A stretch of 64,000 nucleotides of DNA. Origin: Asterias amurensis. Taxonomy: Eukaryota; Echinodermata; Asteroidea; Forcipulatida; Asteriidae. Below the pieces are notes generated by a model, which saw only the letters and a program-made list of their open reading frames with translations, did not search any database and had not been told where the DNA came from. The stretch is taken from the NCBI RefSeq assembly GCF_032118995.1, contig NC_092649.1, positions 14,642,191 to 14,706,190 of the forward strand. The letters run 5' to 3'. This document shows, piece after piece, positions 35,154 through 46,778 of the stretch; the first letter of the stretch is position 1, and the number at the start of each line of letters is the position of its first letter. Position numbers and translations under genes: made by a program.

Positions 35154-35541
35154 TTAAGGCTTTGGACACTATTGGTAATACTCAAAAAAATTATTAGCAT
35201 AAAACCTTTCTTGGTGACGAGTAATGGGGAGAGGTTGATGGTACACAACATTGTAATAAACGGCTCCCTCTGAAGTGCCATAGTATTTGAGAGAGAAGTA
35301 ATTTTCCACGATATTGATTTCGAGACCTCAAGTTTTGAACTTGAGGTCAGGCTCGAAATCAACCATCTAAACGTACACAACTTCGTATGACAAGGGTGTT
35401 TTTTCTTTCATTATTATCTCGCAACTTCGATGACCGATTCAGCTCAAATTTTCACAGGTTAGTTATTTTATGCAAATGTTGAGAAACACCAACTGTGAAG
35501 GCTAGTCTTTGACAATTACCAATAGTGTCCACTGCCTTTAA
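35154..35541 (-). mobile_element. TTAA mini-transposon, family F1
   Basis: Reverse orientation, beginning about 40 bases from the P450 exon at 34923-35113 in its first intron. The left end is altered (TTAAGGCTTTGGACACTATTGG); the right end CAATAGTGTCCACTGCCT-TTAA is intact. Confidence 0.87.
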
Positions 35542-35689
35542 AAGAGATTTGAACATCTCTTTAGAGTAGAGTTTGTTCTGAAAAGAACCGGTGGTTAACG
35601 ACTCAACGTTTTGGTCAGATTATGCTCTGATCGCCTTGTACACAATCCACGTTTATGTGACAACTCAACTTGAATTTTGAATTGTTAAA

Positions 35690-35857
35690 TAAGCATAATT
35701 TTGTTTTGCTTATAAGCACAACAAAATTATGCTTACCAGAAAAGGGTTACCAGCGAAAACACCAATTCAAATGTGGCGTTTGTGACTTGTTTCCTATTTA
35801 TTGTTGCTTGGCAGAAATCTTTTAGCCAAATTTTTCTGCTCTCTGAAATTGGGCCCT
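35690..35857. mobile_element. F5-type mini-element
   Basis: It ends in TCTGAAATTGGGCCCTG and holds an inner inverted repeat CATAATTTTGTTTTGCTTATAAGC / CACAACAAAATTATGC. It is related to the copies after the kinase stop. Confidence 0.55.
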
Positions 35858-36444
35858 GAAAAAATATAAAGGATTTGTTAATCCGAGTCGGGTCATGCTA
35901 ACCACCATAAGGATATATGGCACACTAAAAAATCTTCTCGGTGTCTATCTAACCCAGCAATAGAATTTGCTATGTAGGGGCCTATATGGGAAGATATGCC
36001 TCCCTTTTGCAAGAAAAGAACACTGCATGCCAATTACTTGACTCGTATATATGGTGAAACCGACACAAGAACTTATCAATGCTTTCAATCTTATCTAATA
36101 CAAGTACATTCCATATATTCCTTTCAGATAGCGAGGTAAAACTATGCATTAAGAGGTAATAGCTTTGACCTCTCATCATCTCATGCCATAGAGAAGAGAA
36201 GCTGAAATACTCTCCCGCGCATTATGATTTAGCACGTAGGCCTCTGAGGTCTCAAGGTAAATTTGTATATTATTTTCCAGACGGTCCCTGATCGGATCGT
36301 AACTAAGACTGAGCAGACCTCTTAAAGACATTGTCCTTTTGCATCAGACGATTTTATTCATGAATTTTGTTATGTGGCAGGATTTTATGTTGCAGGGCAT
36401 GCATGGGACCATGGCCGAGGGGTGCGGGATGCAGCATGTAAATA

Positions 36445-36445
<1 letters not shown>

Positions 36446-36483
<38 letters not shown>

Positions 36484-36503
36484 AGTTGTTGTTGTTGTTG
36501 TTT
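36446..36503 (+). repeat. (TTG)n microsatellite
   Basis: About 19 units with one TAG interruption. It yields poly-Val, poly-Gln and poly-Asn open frames that are not genes. Confidence 0.95.
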
Positions 36504-36753
36504 TGAGAGTTTATTTGCACGAAAAAGATGAAGTAACACTGGCCACCAGAGCACAAATGAAAGCGAGATTATGCAAAGATAATATACAAAGAGACATGAT
36601 CATTTTAAAAAACAAATAAATAAACCAGTTACAAGAATAATGTGTGGACTGCGTAAAAATACAAACGTCGGGCATGGTTTAACCTACCGTAAGATATAAG
36701 TTGCTTTATACAAATGGCAGGAGAAACTGTTGACCGAAATTATTTCAGTCTTA

Positions 36754-37143
36754 TTAAAGGAACACGTTGCCTTGGATCGGACGAGTTGGTCAAAACAAAA
36801 GCGTTTGTAACCGTTTTGTATATAATGCATATGGTTGGAAAGATGTTTTAAAAGTAGAATACAATGATCCACACAAGTTTGCCTCGAAATTGCGTGGTTT
36901 TCCTTCTACTGTGAGAACTAACACGGTCGGCCATTTATGGGAGTCAAAATTTTGACCCCCATAAATGGCCGACGTGTTAGTCGACGAGGTAAAAGGAAAA
37001 CCACGCAATTTCGAGACATGTTTGTGTGGATCCTTGTATTCTACTTTTACAACATCTTTCTACCCATATGCATTTTATAAAAAACGACTACAAACGCTTT
37101 TCAAAGACCAACTCGACCGATTCAAGGCAACGTGTTCCTTTAA
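36754..37143. mobile_element. TTAA mini-transposon, family F2
   Basis: TTAA-AGGAACACGTTGCCTTGG at the left, CAAGGCAACGTGTTCCT-TTAA at the right, hairpin core at about 36920-36975. It is nearly the same as the copy at 53706-54095 and lies in the first P450 intron. Confidence 0.9.
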
Positions 37144-37961
37144 TGCTATCATTTTGAGGACCATTGTGGGATATCGGTACTGAATCAAATCTTAGTTCTT
37201 AAGAGAAACAAAGCAGTCGCAACACTCATTTGCTAAAAACAACTCAGAATAAAACAAAATTGAATCTTGCTATATTATACGCATTAGTTTGTATACTTTG
37301 ATGGATTGAAAGCTTCTACTTTCTTCTTCCGGAGTTGGGGGTTGTGGGGGGAAATTCGGATGGTTTAAGGCCTTTTTCCCCTTTTTGTTTTAAAGACAGA
37401 ATTTTGTTGTCATGTCTAACCAAAAGGCTGTTTGTTATATACATGCCTAATGGGGGCGCTGTTCATATAGGGTGTCCAGATTGAAAAGCAGTAACCATGT
37501 ATTACTTTACCCATACAAGGTAGTCTCCCCTTCACCGTTCATCATTATTCACTTGGTCTTTTTTATCTGGATGCTAATAGTACGCTTGAGCACAAGAGGG
37601 CGCCATTTCAGTGAACTTGAGGCTGATTTCATTGAACTTACAATTATTGTTTAACTTGTGACTGCCCTTCTTACCTTTATATTCAGGATTGTGTATCCTC
37701 AGCCGATGGATATCGCGGCTTATCTGCAAAGTCCAATCCCGTCTTCACTAGCACCTCTCGAGCTGCCTCCCAACCCGTCACAAACACCACCCAACGCCCC
37801 TCCATCTTCACGCTGAACACGCTACCGTATTCATGTGCCAACTCGACCCACTTGTTCAGGAACTCATCGCCCGTACCGAAGTCGACAAAACTCCCTAGAA
37901 ATGGGACGGTCTTTGGGCCCGGTGGAAAGCAATTTTTTGCCAGGTTGATGGTTCCCCATAG

Positions 37962-40900
37962 TTATACAGTTATAAACTGGTTATAAACAGCATTGTTTTT
38001 AAACACAAAATCAACAGTGTAGAAGCTATCTATAACTCAGTTACAGACAATTTGCTCCAGAGCCACTCTCTTAACCGGAATCAACCTTGAACCCTCATAA
38101 TTATTTATAAACCAAAAACAGCCAGTGCCTTTACAGAAAACACAATACAGAGAGTATCCTGGCCTACACGCGGTGTTTCTCCGTGTAGAATGTTAAATGC
38201 ACTGGAGCACAACAACGGGACCAGACAAAATATTTCTCGGTTACAGTTTCAACAATCGTTGCATGGGGTGGGGGGCATGATCCTCTGGGCCTCTATTGTG
38301 TCTTCATTGGGGGCGTGGAATCTCAGGAACTCTTTAAGAAGATTTAATAGGGAGGAAACTAGTGTACTAATTTTAGAGCCTTAAAGGCATGTTATGGAAA
38401 CATTTTGTGGAAAACCCCTGCCCCATCCTCCGGCATGTTTCAAGGTATACTTTTCAGAGACCCTTTCCGATTGGCTTCGGATTGGACTCCGGCTGGATAC
38501 TCACCTTCTTTTAAAGCGCACGATTTCGAAATGACTGATGGAGCCGGAGGCGTGTATAAACCGTATTTTCGAAAAGACACAGAGTGGAAAATTAACATCC
38601 ATGAACAGATCTAACTAAACTCAACTACAGTATTTTATTTTCATGTTGAAAACGAAAAGGTATAGACAAGTTAGGTATTGAATACATTTAAGATAAAAGA
38701 TACATTTTAAGAAAATGAAAAATAAGGGAATTTGATTTCGCTCGGGCTGTTCGAACAGTAAACGTATATAATAGACAACTAAACAGCACTTCAACAAATT
38801 CTGCTGATCATTACCTGAAAGTTAAGAAAACTCATAAACAAAAGTGGGCCGGTGGTTTGTAAAAAAAGAACTGTACAACTCATAAATAAACATTGGTTTG
38901 GCCGGTGTCACAAACGAATGTCCCCGGGGATTATGTCCCCTAGTTTGGCAAGTTAAGTTGTCTAGAAATTTCGTCGATAGCGCCCTCTTTTGACTAAACT
39001 TTCTATAGCCTTCTTTGACTAAGGCCATGTCCGAAACGGCTACAGCTACGGCTAGATCGCGCGTCTGCCTATTCTTCAACACTGGTAGACGCGCTGATCT
39101 AGACGTAGCTGTAGCCGAAGTCGTCGTTTCGGACACGGTCTTACACAGGGGTGCGTTTTGGCGACCAGAACCAAAGCCCAACCAACTCAGCAAGTCGGTT
39201 ACCGGTTGGTCTGAACAGCATCGTCACCGCGCTCAACCGAATACGCAAAAACGCTCAACCGCCGATAACCAATGTTTCTGGTTGGGGTCGCCAAAACGCA
39301 CTCCAGGTGACACCGGGTTAATCTAAAATGGTCCCTTGTCCTTATCCGCAATGATAAAAACAGATGTATACACATGTACGTCGGATTCAACTGCGAATCT
39401 CCAGAACCATGAAGGTCATGTGCAATGATTAGAGGTCAAAGGTGATTATGGACGTGGTCTCAACAGCAGATCTATGGCGTTATTCTCGAGCCTCGAAGTG
39501 TGATGTTCAGGCTACATATAGGGCTAGCTAACCCCGCACACTTCGACATTACTATTGTGTGCTTAGTCAAATTGTTGAGACTTTAGATATGTGTTTTATG
39601 TTTACTGGGAAGCTGAAATTAAGTATGTTAAAACATGCATTGAACAATTGTTAACGAACCAATTTTCTGAGGAATCATTGAACAAATTTCGTGGCATTTT
39701 TCCGGTAACAATGCCTGTTGCAGCTGTAGTGGTATGGAATTTTGGAAGTATTCAATGGGATCTAATGTGATCCACATGGGGTCCCATTGAACCCAATAAT
39801 TGAATCCTACTGAATCCCGTTGAAAATATCAATGGGACTCAATGGGATTCAACTCGAATTTTGTTCCTGAGTACCGTACATAATATTGAGTATAGTCTAT
39901 AAATAAACCAATTCAATTAATTACTTATTGTCAATTACAAAGATAAAAATGGAAAATGTGCATGTCTAAACATTGATGAAAGCTTCACCACGAACAGAAC
40001 ACTAAACAAGCAAAGTATAAAGATATTATGGTCGACCTCCTAGACGCTGGGCCGACAGTTAGCCAACAGGTGTGAGTACATTTTAAATGTAGGCCTATAT
40101 ACAGAGGACTGTTAAAGATAAAAAGCACCATTATTACATTTTGGTCTAATAAAAGTTTAAAGCCCCAAATTCCACAGATTTTCATTTCATGTACATTGGG
40201 TCAAGCAAAATGTTAACACTGTCTGCAATTTTTTTTTTCAGTACAAATCCTGTCATAATGCATTCAACATAGCAATTTGTCTCATTATTCAGTATTTAGG
40301 CTAAACCAATTTCAAATTCTAAATGCAGACTCTGTTATGAATCACCAGTGGGTTTTGTTTCCTTCAAGAGCTCTCTATGATGAAAATAATTGAATACTTT
40401 TGAACGCAGTAGGTGGCAGCAGACTTACCAGTTAAACTCGCATCGTTAACTTTTCTGAGCACGTGCACATTATAAACCAAGAACAGTGAACTAACTTTAG
40501 GTAGGTCTGGTGCCACCCAGCGTACCAACAAACACAACATTAGCCTTTTGAGATAATGGTGGCGACTGAAGACCATGTAAACTTTGTTTACAATAAGTGT
40601 GACCTTGTGCATTTTTTAGGTAATCATACTGGACTGGCCCTATTGCAAGGAATAGTGACATTATTTTGTTTTGTCATAATTTCCGCATAAATCCAAGAGT
40701 TATGAAAGAAAAAGCTGGACAAGTTTTGACATGTGGCCCCTGTAATCATATCAAAAGTTGATAAAATTGGTTAGTGCAATCGCCATAAAATATATGATTT
40801 TATATTTTCTTCCATTGGGCAGGCAGTGAACAAATCGTACCTGCAGGACTGGAAGTCCAGGCTCTGTGGCTCTTTTGTAAACGTGTGATATCACAGGTCA

Positions 40901-41047
40901 CATCGTCTATAGTAGTTCACTGTTTGGTTTTGGTGTAACTCAAACATAGTGTCATGAACTCAAACCTAATAGTGTCATGGTGATGTGTCCACATTATCTC
41001 AGGATGGCTTATTGCAGTGTGCACCTCTCATTTCAGTTTGGAGTTTA
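37962..41047. other. Intergenic between P450 and TIMP-like genes, no gene seen
   Basis: It contains a nested foldback at 39024-39306 and a patch near 39735-39850 with repeated TCAATGGGA/TCCCATTGA blocks. I found no hydrophobic start exon for the P450 here. Confidence 0.5.
39024..39306. mobile_element. Two adjacent inverted-repeat mini-elements
   Basis: At 39024-39137, GGCCATGTCCGAAACGGCTAC is answered by TCGTCGTTTCGGACACGGTC. At 39148-39306, GGGTGCGTTTTGGCGACCAG is answered by GGTCGCCAAAACGCACTCC. Outer GGTGTCACAAACG (about 38906) and GGTGACACCGGG (about 39306) suggest a further enclosing element. Confidence 0.6.
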
Positions 41048-44000
41048 TTAATCTCTAAACGGATCTCTGAGAACTCTCGAGATGTGTCGTCTCTGTTTGT
41101 CACATGACTTTTTCTTTGAGGCACAGGTCATCCACTTGCAGGTTCCGTCATCACAGGACGGGGAACACGTCATCTGCTGAACTAGCATCAACTCAGTATT
41201 GCGATACATCACACAACCTTGGCCTAACAGCGCCCTCTTGAGGTCACCGAAGCATCGCTGGGGCTCCTCCTGACTACCGTAACATCTCACAATCTATAGA
41301 GATATCAAATAATAAACCACAAGGGAAACTGTTTACGTGATTTGGGTTTGTACAACGACAAATTGCCAAGACAAGATGTGAACCAACGACCTCCGGATTA
41401 ACGTGCCGACTGAGCTACCTATGCCCTAAGTTGGAGAATCATGAGAAAGTCATGTTTGGTCAACGAAGAGCCTCAAAAAACTCTTCTCTGAACATGTTGA
41501 ATGTGTTGGAGATTTTAGGGACGATTTATCAGCGACATGAACAAACATTGTGCACTGGATTCCGACTGAGGCATATTCTCATAAAACGCAAATCGATTGC
41601 GCAACAGCTCGCCAGTGATCAATCGATATTAACATCCTATAGTCAAAAATATTGATCCTTATAATACACTCAATAAAAGGTAAAAATTTACCCGGATTTT
41701 GCGTTTCCATTGGGCTTTGACCGTGTCAGTGTGACCCGGAATCTGTTTCAAAATGTCAAAGAAATTGTCAAGCTGACATAGAATCTGAGTCAAAATCACA
41801 TTTTTTTTGCCAGTTTCCGGGTCAACTTGACCCCAAAACAGGTCAGACTCAATGGGACTCGGAATTCGGGTGAATTCTGACTGGAAGGTTTGTTCAGAGT
41901 GTGATAAAGACTTACCTGGCATTGGTTACTATTAGCGTAGGCTCCCGTCAAGCCATGTCTCTGTTGCTCAGAGAGTCTACGTCTAAGTTGGTACCACGAA
42001 CATCCTAACATGAAGTTGAGTTGATTCTCCACAAAGACATGTTTGCCAAAATGCAGTAAACTAGCGCATGGACCAACGCCCGTAGGAACGTTCTTCAGGT
42101 GGACGAATCCTTCAACAAAAACAGACAACCATTAATTAATGGGTAAGCACGGTAACTTTAGTATTATAGTGTAAAATTGTGTTTTCAAAATGTGACCCGT
42201 GCGAAAGGGCCTCACGTCATTATGTCTGTGCGATTTTGTTCTTACGTCATAACAAGTGTTTATGTTATGACAAGGGCCCGCGTGCTAATTTTCGGTATCC
42301 GCCGAATGTAGCCCAAAGGACAAAACAAAGAGGGAAAACAAAGGAACTCCATAAGGGAAAGGACAAAAGAAAGAACAAAAGAACGCTACACACAAATATT
42401 ATAAAATGTATTTTGAGAAGCACTGTTTCGGCTGTGCGCCTTTGTGCGCATGCTTGTTTGAATATGGCTGAATAAAGAGGCAAATACTTTCAATGAATTT
42501 GTCATAATTATTCAGTGGGGCTTCTGACATTGTAGGATGTTTTAAGAAGAAGTAGCCACATTCAAGTACATTGTTTATGCATTTTTGGGCATCCATACAT
42601 TTCCCTAAAGCTAAACATGGTAAGTCTGCTGCCACCTTGCGTCCTAAAAAGTTCCTCATTCATTCTAGACCGGTGTCAGATGCAATTGTGTCCGCCATGC
42701 AATACTGTCCGCTCCGGACACTTTTGCATATGCAATCGTGTCCGGGCTATGACATGCACTTAGCTTGTAAACAAAAAAATGGCGAACCTGTTCCGTAGAC
42801 CAGGGGCGTTTAATTTACTGCAAGGACGGTTTTGCACGGGGGCGGACACAACTGCATATGCAAATGTGTCCGGGCGGACACAATTGCATTATGCAGCAGC
42901 GTCCGGCCGGACACGATTGCATATGCAAAACCGTCTGGCGGACACTATCGCATATGCAATAATGTCCTCCGGATAGTATTGCATAGAGGACATGATTGCA
43001 TGCGACACAGGTCAACTGTTCAGTACCCGCAAAGATACACCTCAAAGTGTGACGTCTTAATGTTCAGGCTACATTAATTAAATCTTACCTGTAAACACAT
43101 ACGATTTCCGTAGAGCAATGACTAAACGAGATGTATTTTCACTGGTAACCAGCACCACAGTGTTCCCTTGCTTTACCAAACGCCTCCCCTTGTAGACTAG
43201 CTTGACTTTAACGACCAGCACGGTGACATTGGTTGGTATCAATGCGGCAGGTGATTGCGAGGCCGATATGAACACGTGAGGTTCTTGAAGTGATAAGCAA
43301 GACTTCGTTATCCTTAACACTTTACCAGCCAAAACTATTTGGGGGGAAAACATTTTTTGTTTTTAATTTAGCAATTAGTTTGATTCGTTTTTAGTAAGGC
43401 CGAATTTAAAGAGAATTGGCTTGGCAATCGTTCGATTGTTTAAAACTTTTATAAATGTAGATAATTATACAACAAAACTAACAAGTGGAATAATTATTTA
43501 TTCCAATTAACAGCGAACGCTTTTACATAAAATCTGGAGAGGTTTTTAGTCCACGCGTTAAGAATAACTCGTAGTTGTAAACCCAATTTGGGAAGCGTTT
43601 TATACAGAAACTTTTCTCAAATAAAATGTTGGTGATAAGAGCCAATGTCGTTTTCATTGACTACTAAACTTGGAAGTAAAATGGTTCTAAAAGTGCTTTC
43701 AAACAAGTAAGTTGGCATTGCAATCAATTTTAGGAGTGCTTGAAACGTAGTACACATCTTCCCTGGATATTTTGCATTATGTTAGATGACAATTTCAATT
43801 TGATTTTGAATATTGCTTTCTTTAGTATACTACATATATACCCAATCATCATAATAATTAATCAAGTTTGATTTTTTTTTTTTAACTCGAATGAAACCAA
43901 AGTAGATAGGCCTATTTTGTGTTTAATGGGCTTATGAGAAACAGTATATTACATGATATAGCTTTACTATTTACAACCAATGCTACAATAAGCCTACTTA

Positions 44001-44140
44001 CCAAAATCCGCCTCACAAAACAATTCTTGGGGATGCTTACGAACAAAAAAATCTGTTTCTCCATTTGTGAAATAACTGCAGTTGGTTTGCTTGATGTATA
44101 AACAGCTACAAATGATCACAGTAAACCACAGTAGAAGCAT
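41048..44140 (-). CDS. TIMP-like secreted protein (netrin-like domain), complete
   Basis: Four exons with agreeing phases: 44002-44140, 43089-43334, 41916-42109 and 41048-41293, 274 residues. TIMPs bind and block matrix metalloproteinases outside the cell. Residues 1-20 (MLLLWFTVIICSC...) are a signal peptide. The N-terminal part carries the TIMP mark HPQELFCEADFVLAGK (36-51); a strand-rich region with VKLVYKG follows, then CSWYQLRRRLSEQQ, and a Cys-rich tail with GTCKWMTC like the TIMP C-terminal domain. Odd: the TIMP inhibitory edge is CxC at the mature start, whereas here Cys21 is followed by Ser-Tyr, and the spacer to HPQ is longer; the predicted cleavage after Asn20 is also unusual. It is longer than most TIMPs. 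Introns carry an F6 and a GGGTCA element. Domain family fairly sure; inhibitory activity not shown. Confidence 0.83.
41680..41900. repeat. GGGTCA-type inverted repeat element in TIMP-like intron 3
   Basis: It has the same parts as the copy at 28095 (TTACCCGGATTTTGCG at the left, AGTTTCCGGGTCAACTTGACC and GGGTGAATTCTGACTGG at the right). It ends a few bases before exon 3 (41916). Confidence 0.6.
42672..43018. mobile_element. F6 element, internally deleted, in TIMP-like intron 2
   Basis: Ends GGTGTCAGATGCAATTGTG and CATGATTGCATGCGACAC. About 130 bases of the middle found in the copies at 11761 and 44811 are missing. Confidence 0.8.
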
Positions 44141-44170
44141 TGTTGAGGCTGTGCACGATTTTCTGGGTAT

Positions 44171-44178
44171 TTTATATA
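44171..44178 (-). promoter_or_regulatory. Candidate TATA box of the TIMP-like gene
   Basis: TATATAAA on the minus strand, about 31 bases before the chosen ATG at 44140. If used, transcription would begin almost at the ATG, leaving a very short leader. Confidence 0.4.
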
Positions 44179-44447
44179 CCATTTGTGCGTGGTAATCAAC
44201 CCGTCTTCACGTTCTCATTCATTTGTTGAAAATGAAAAAATGAAGATGAAATCGGTGTTTTTTATAAGCAATGTTGGGTTGCAGTTATCGCAATACGATA
44301 AGCCCTTCCGCTTGCTGATATGAATTGAGGGTTAGGATGTTGGTCGAATAGTAATGATTGGGCCAATTCAGGGCTATACATAACAGTATAATTGATACAG
44401 CAAGCGCAGCTTCTTATCTGGTTTCGTCCTCTATTTCTATTGCCCTG

Positions 44448-44719
44448 TGACCAAAAACACCAAAAACACCAAAAACACCAAAAACACCAAAAACACCAAC
44501 AACACCAACAACACCAACAACACCAACAACACCAACAACACCAACAACACCAACAACACCAACAACACCAACAACACCAACAACACCAACAACACCAACA
44601 ACACCAACAACACCAACAACACCAACAACACCAACAACACCAACAACACCAACAACACCAACAACACCAACAACACCAACAACACCATCAACACCAACAA
44701 CACCATCAACACCAACAAT
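44448..44719 (+). repeat. 9-base minisatellite (ACCAACAAC)n
   Basis: Five or so CCAAAAACA units lead into about two dozen near-perfect CCAACAACA units, with two ACCATCAAC variants at the right end. It gives His-Gln and Asn-Thr open frames that are not genes. Confidence 0.95.
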
Positions 44720-44810
44720 ATCCTAGCCTTTAATCAAGGCTCCGCCGCTCGCGCTGGTCTTTTTTTTTCGTGCTTGATATTTTAGGGTCGTGCTTGACAT
44801 CAGGGGTGCT

Positions 44811-45302
44811 GGTGTCAGATGCAATTGTGTCCGTCATGCAATACTGTCCGCTCCGGACACTTTTGCATATGCAATCGTGTCCGGGGCTATGCAAAAAAAA
44901 ACGTCCGGCGGACATGTACATGACTGTACATGTATGTGCGTGCGTGCTGAACCTACGTATTATTATGCACCATGAATATTCACGTATTTTATTATTGCAG
45001 CGAATACCCAACGGCCGAACATTTCCCATGTCATTCATGACATGCACTTAGCTTGTGAAAAAATTGCAAACGTGTTCCGTCAACCAAGGGCGTTTAAATT
45101 TTCTGCAAGGACGGTTTTGCACGGGGGCGTACACAACTGCATATGCAATCGGTCCAGGTGGACACAATTGCATTATGCAGCAGCGTCCGGGTATCGCGTC
45201 CGGGCGGACACGATTGCATATGCAAAACCGTCCGGCGAACATTATTGCATATGCAATCATGTCCTCCGGATAATATCGCATAGAGGACATAATTGCGACA
45301 CC
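44811..45302. mobile_element. F6 element, full length
   Basis: Ends GGTGTCAGATGCAATTGTG and a slightly shortened GGACATAATTGCGACACC. It has the same order of CCGGACAC and GCATATGC blocks as the copy at 11761. Confidence 0.82.
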
Positions 45303-46778
45303 GGCCGCGTGCGCCTTGACCAAAGGCTAATATTATCCAAGGAGTGGTCTGCACTAAGACATTACATTGATATATTGTGGACACAGCACTATGACCATAG
45401 AGCTATATGACGGTCGGTCGGTTTTGGTTGGGTTTATTTTTTGAGGGGACGGTTTCGGGAGGGAGTATTTTTATCAGAAATCCCTCTTTTCTTGTGATGA
45501 CACTGGGCCATTTTGCATCCAAGAAACCGAAGCAACCTCGAAGATAAACAAAAACGTGGTCAGGAAGTTTTGTTGTAGGCCTAGCTAGCCTACTATCGTT
45601 TGACTTTTCACCAAGGAAATACAATAAGGCATAGTATGCCTATTGCATATGGTTGTTAAGTTCTGTTTGGGGTTTTTCATTTGTTAACTTTATTCACTTG
45701 TTAATTTAGTTATTTATTTATTATCTTCAAGTATTCCAAAGACGTGGCTCTGCTGCACTTGCGGCTCAGTCAGTAGGGCGCCCCCTATAGTTAGGCCTTG
45801 ATGATCGACTTGTTGACATTAGATATGACTTGCTCTGCAGTAGGTGTGTGTGTATATAAAAGTCTAGCCTATTTATTATTCAGCAAAGTCCATAAATAGA
45901 AGGTTATAAACGCCAATGCACAATTAAATAATTATGTGTATTGCTGAATGATACAAGTTCCAGGACCGAGATTCAAGACTAGCCATGCGATGTCAGCCAC
46001 CACAACTTGAGTTCGATTTCCACCGTATACTAACTAACACTGGTAACAGTAACACCGCAGTAGGCTTATACCTCGAGGCCTCCCTAACCACTAAATCTAA
46101 TTCTACCTCCATGCTCTAACTAAGCGATCCTAATTCTACCTTCATGACGCAAGGAAGCAAGCTTCACTAGTGCAGGTAAATACAATAATATAACGACAAG
46201 ATTCACCCTAAGCTTCATCCAGAGACAGAGTGTAATCACACATTACATTACACTATAATAGATTTAAAAAAAAAGTAATTTCTCATGTTTTTGTTTAACT
46301 AATGCTGCACGTACGTAGGGCACTGGACACTAAACTTTTTTTTAGGCCTACTTGGTAGTTACTCAAAATAGTACGTTGTTAGCATAAAACCTTACTTGGT
46401 AACAAGCAATGGAGAGCTAAAAATGTAAGAATTCATTTATTATATCCCCATCCCCATCCTGCTTATTAATTTGTTTTTCTAGGTGTGCAAATTAAAGCAA
46501 CTTAAATTCAAAAATACTTGGTTGCCCCAACCCCTAAAATAGTTTGTTGTAGGCTTTTTAGTCGCAATAAAAAAAATTGATAGACCCAAATACTTAGGCG
46601 CTGCTACTCCTTTTTTTTTTTTTTTTTAAATGTGTCATAAGTTTCGAGAGAGAAAAAAGAGCACAGGGCCCCAGTAAGTGGGTCTAGAAGGCCAATTATA
46701 CAAACCTACAATGAGTAATATTAATAAAAGCAAAAACATGTGTATTTATACAAATGACTGTCTATTTTTTCAGAAGCC
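45303..46778. other. Region upstream of the sialyltransferase, no gene seen
   Basis: It contains a partial F1-like piece (about 46316-46410) and a poly-T run near 46610-46628. A TTTTTTCAG acceptor lies five bases before the ATG at 46779, so a 5' untranslated exon probably lies to the left, but I could not place it. Confidence 0.5.

Larger units (their letters stand above)
25544..37961 (-). pseudogene. Cytochrome P450, CYP2-type, probably a pseudogene
   Basis: Six minus-strand pieces: 37675-37961 (FPPGPKTVPFLG), 34923-35113 (helix C), 34252-34718 (I-helix AGIES), 32035-32216 (EIQR of the K helix), 28343-28461 (DPGRF and PFSA) and 25544-25767 (heme loop, joined as FSAGRRACMG). CYP2 enzymes oxidise lipids or foreign chemicals at the ER membrane. 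Damage seen: exon 1 hits in-frame TGA and TAA before its only GTAAG donor, unless one base is dropped; the I-helix exon is 467 bases, two too many for its phases, with TATATGATGAG where TATGATGAG would keep frame; helix C reads LKNKR instead of WxxxR; roughly 20 residues around helices F and G are missing; helix C is followed by about 15 extra residues from a GTAC palindrome; and no N-terminal membrane anchor was found. Late exons are intact. Assembly error remains possible for the indels. Confidence 0.85.

Noticed and set aside
36344..36619. Poly-Asn, poly-Gln and poly-Val frames
   Set aside because: Artefacts of the TTG microsatellite.
44392..44785. His-Gln and Asn-Thr repeat proteins
   Set aside because: Pure translation products of the 9-base minisatellite, open in several frames on both strands.
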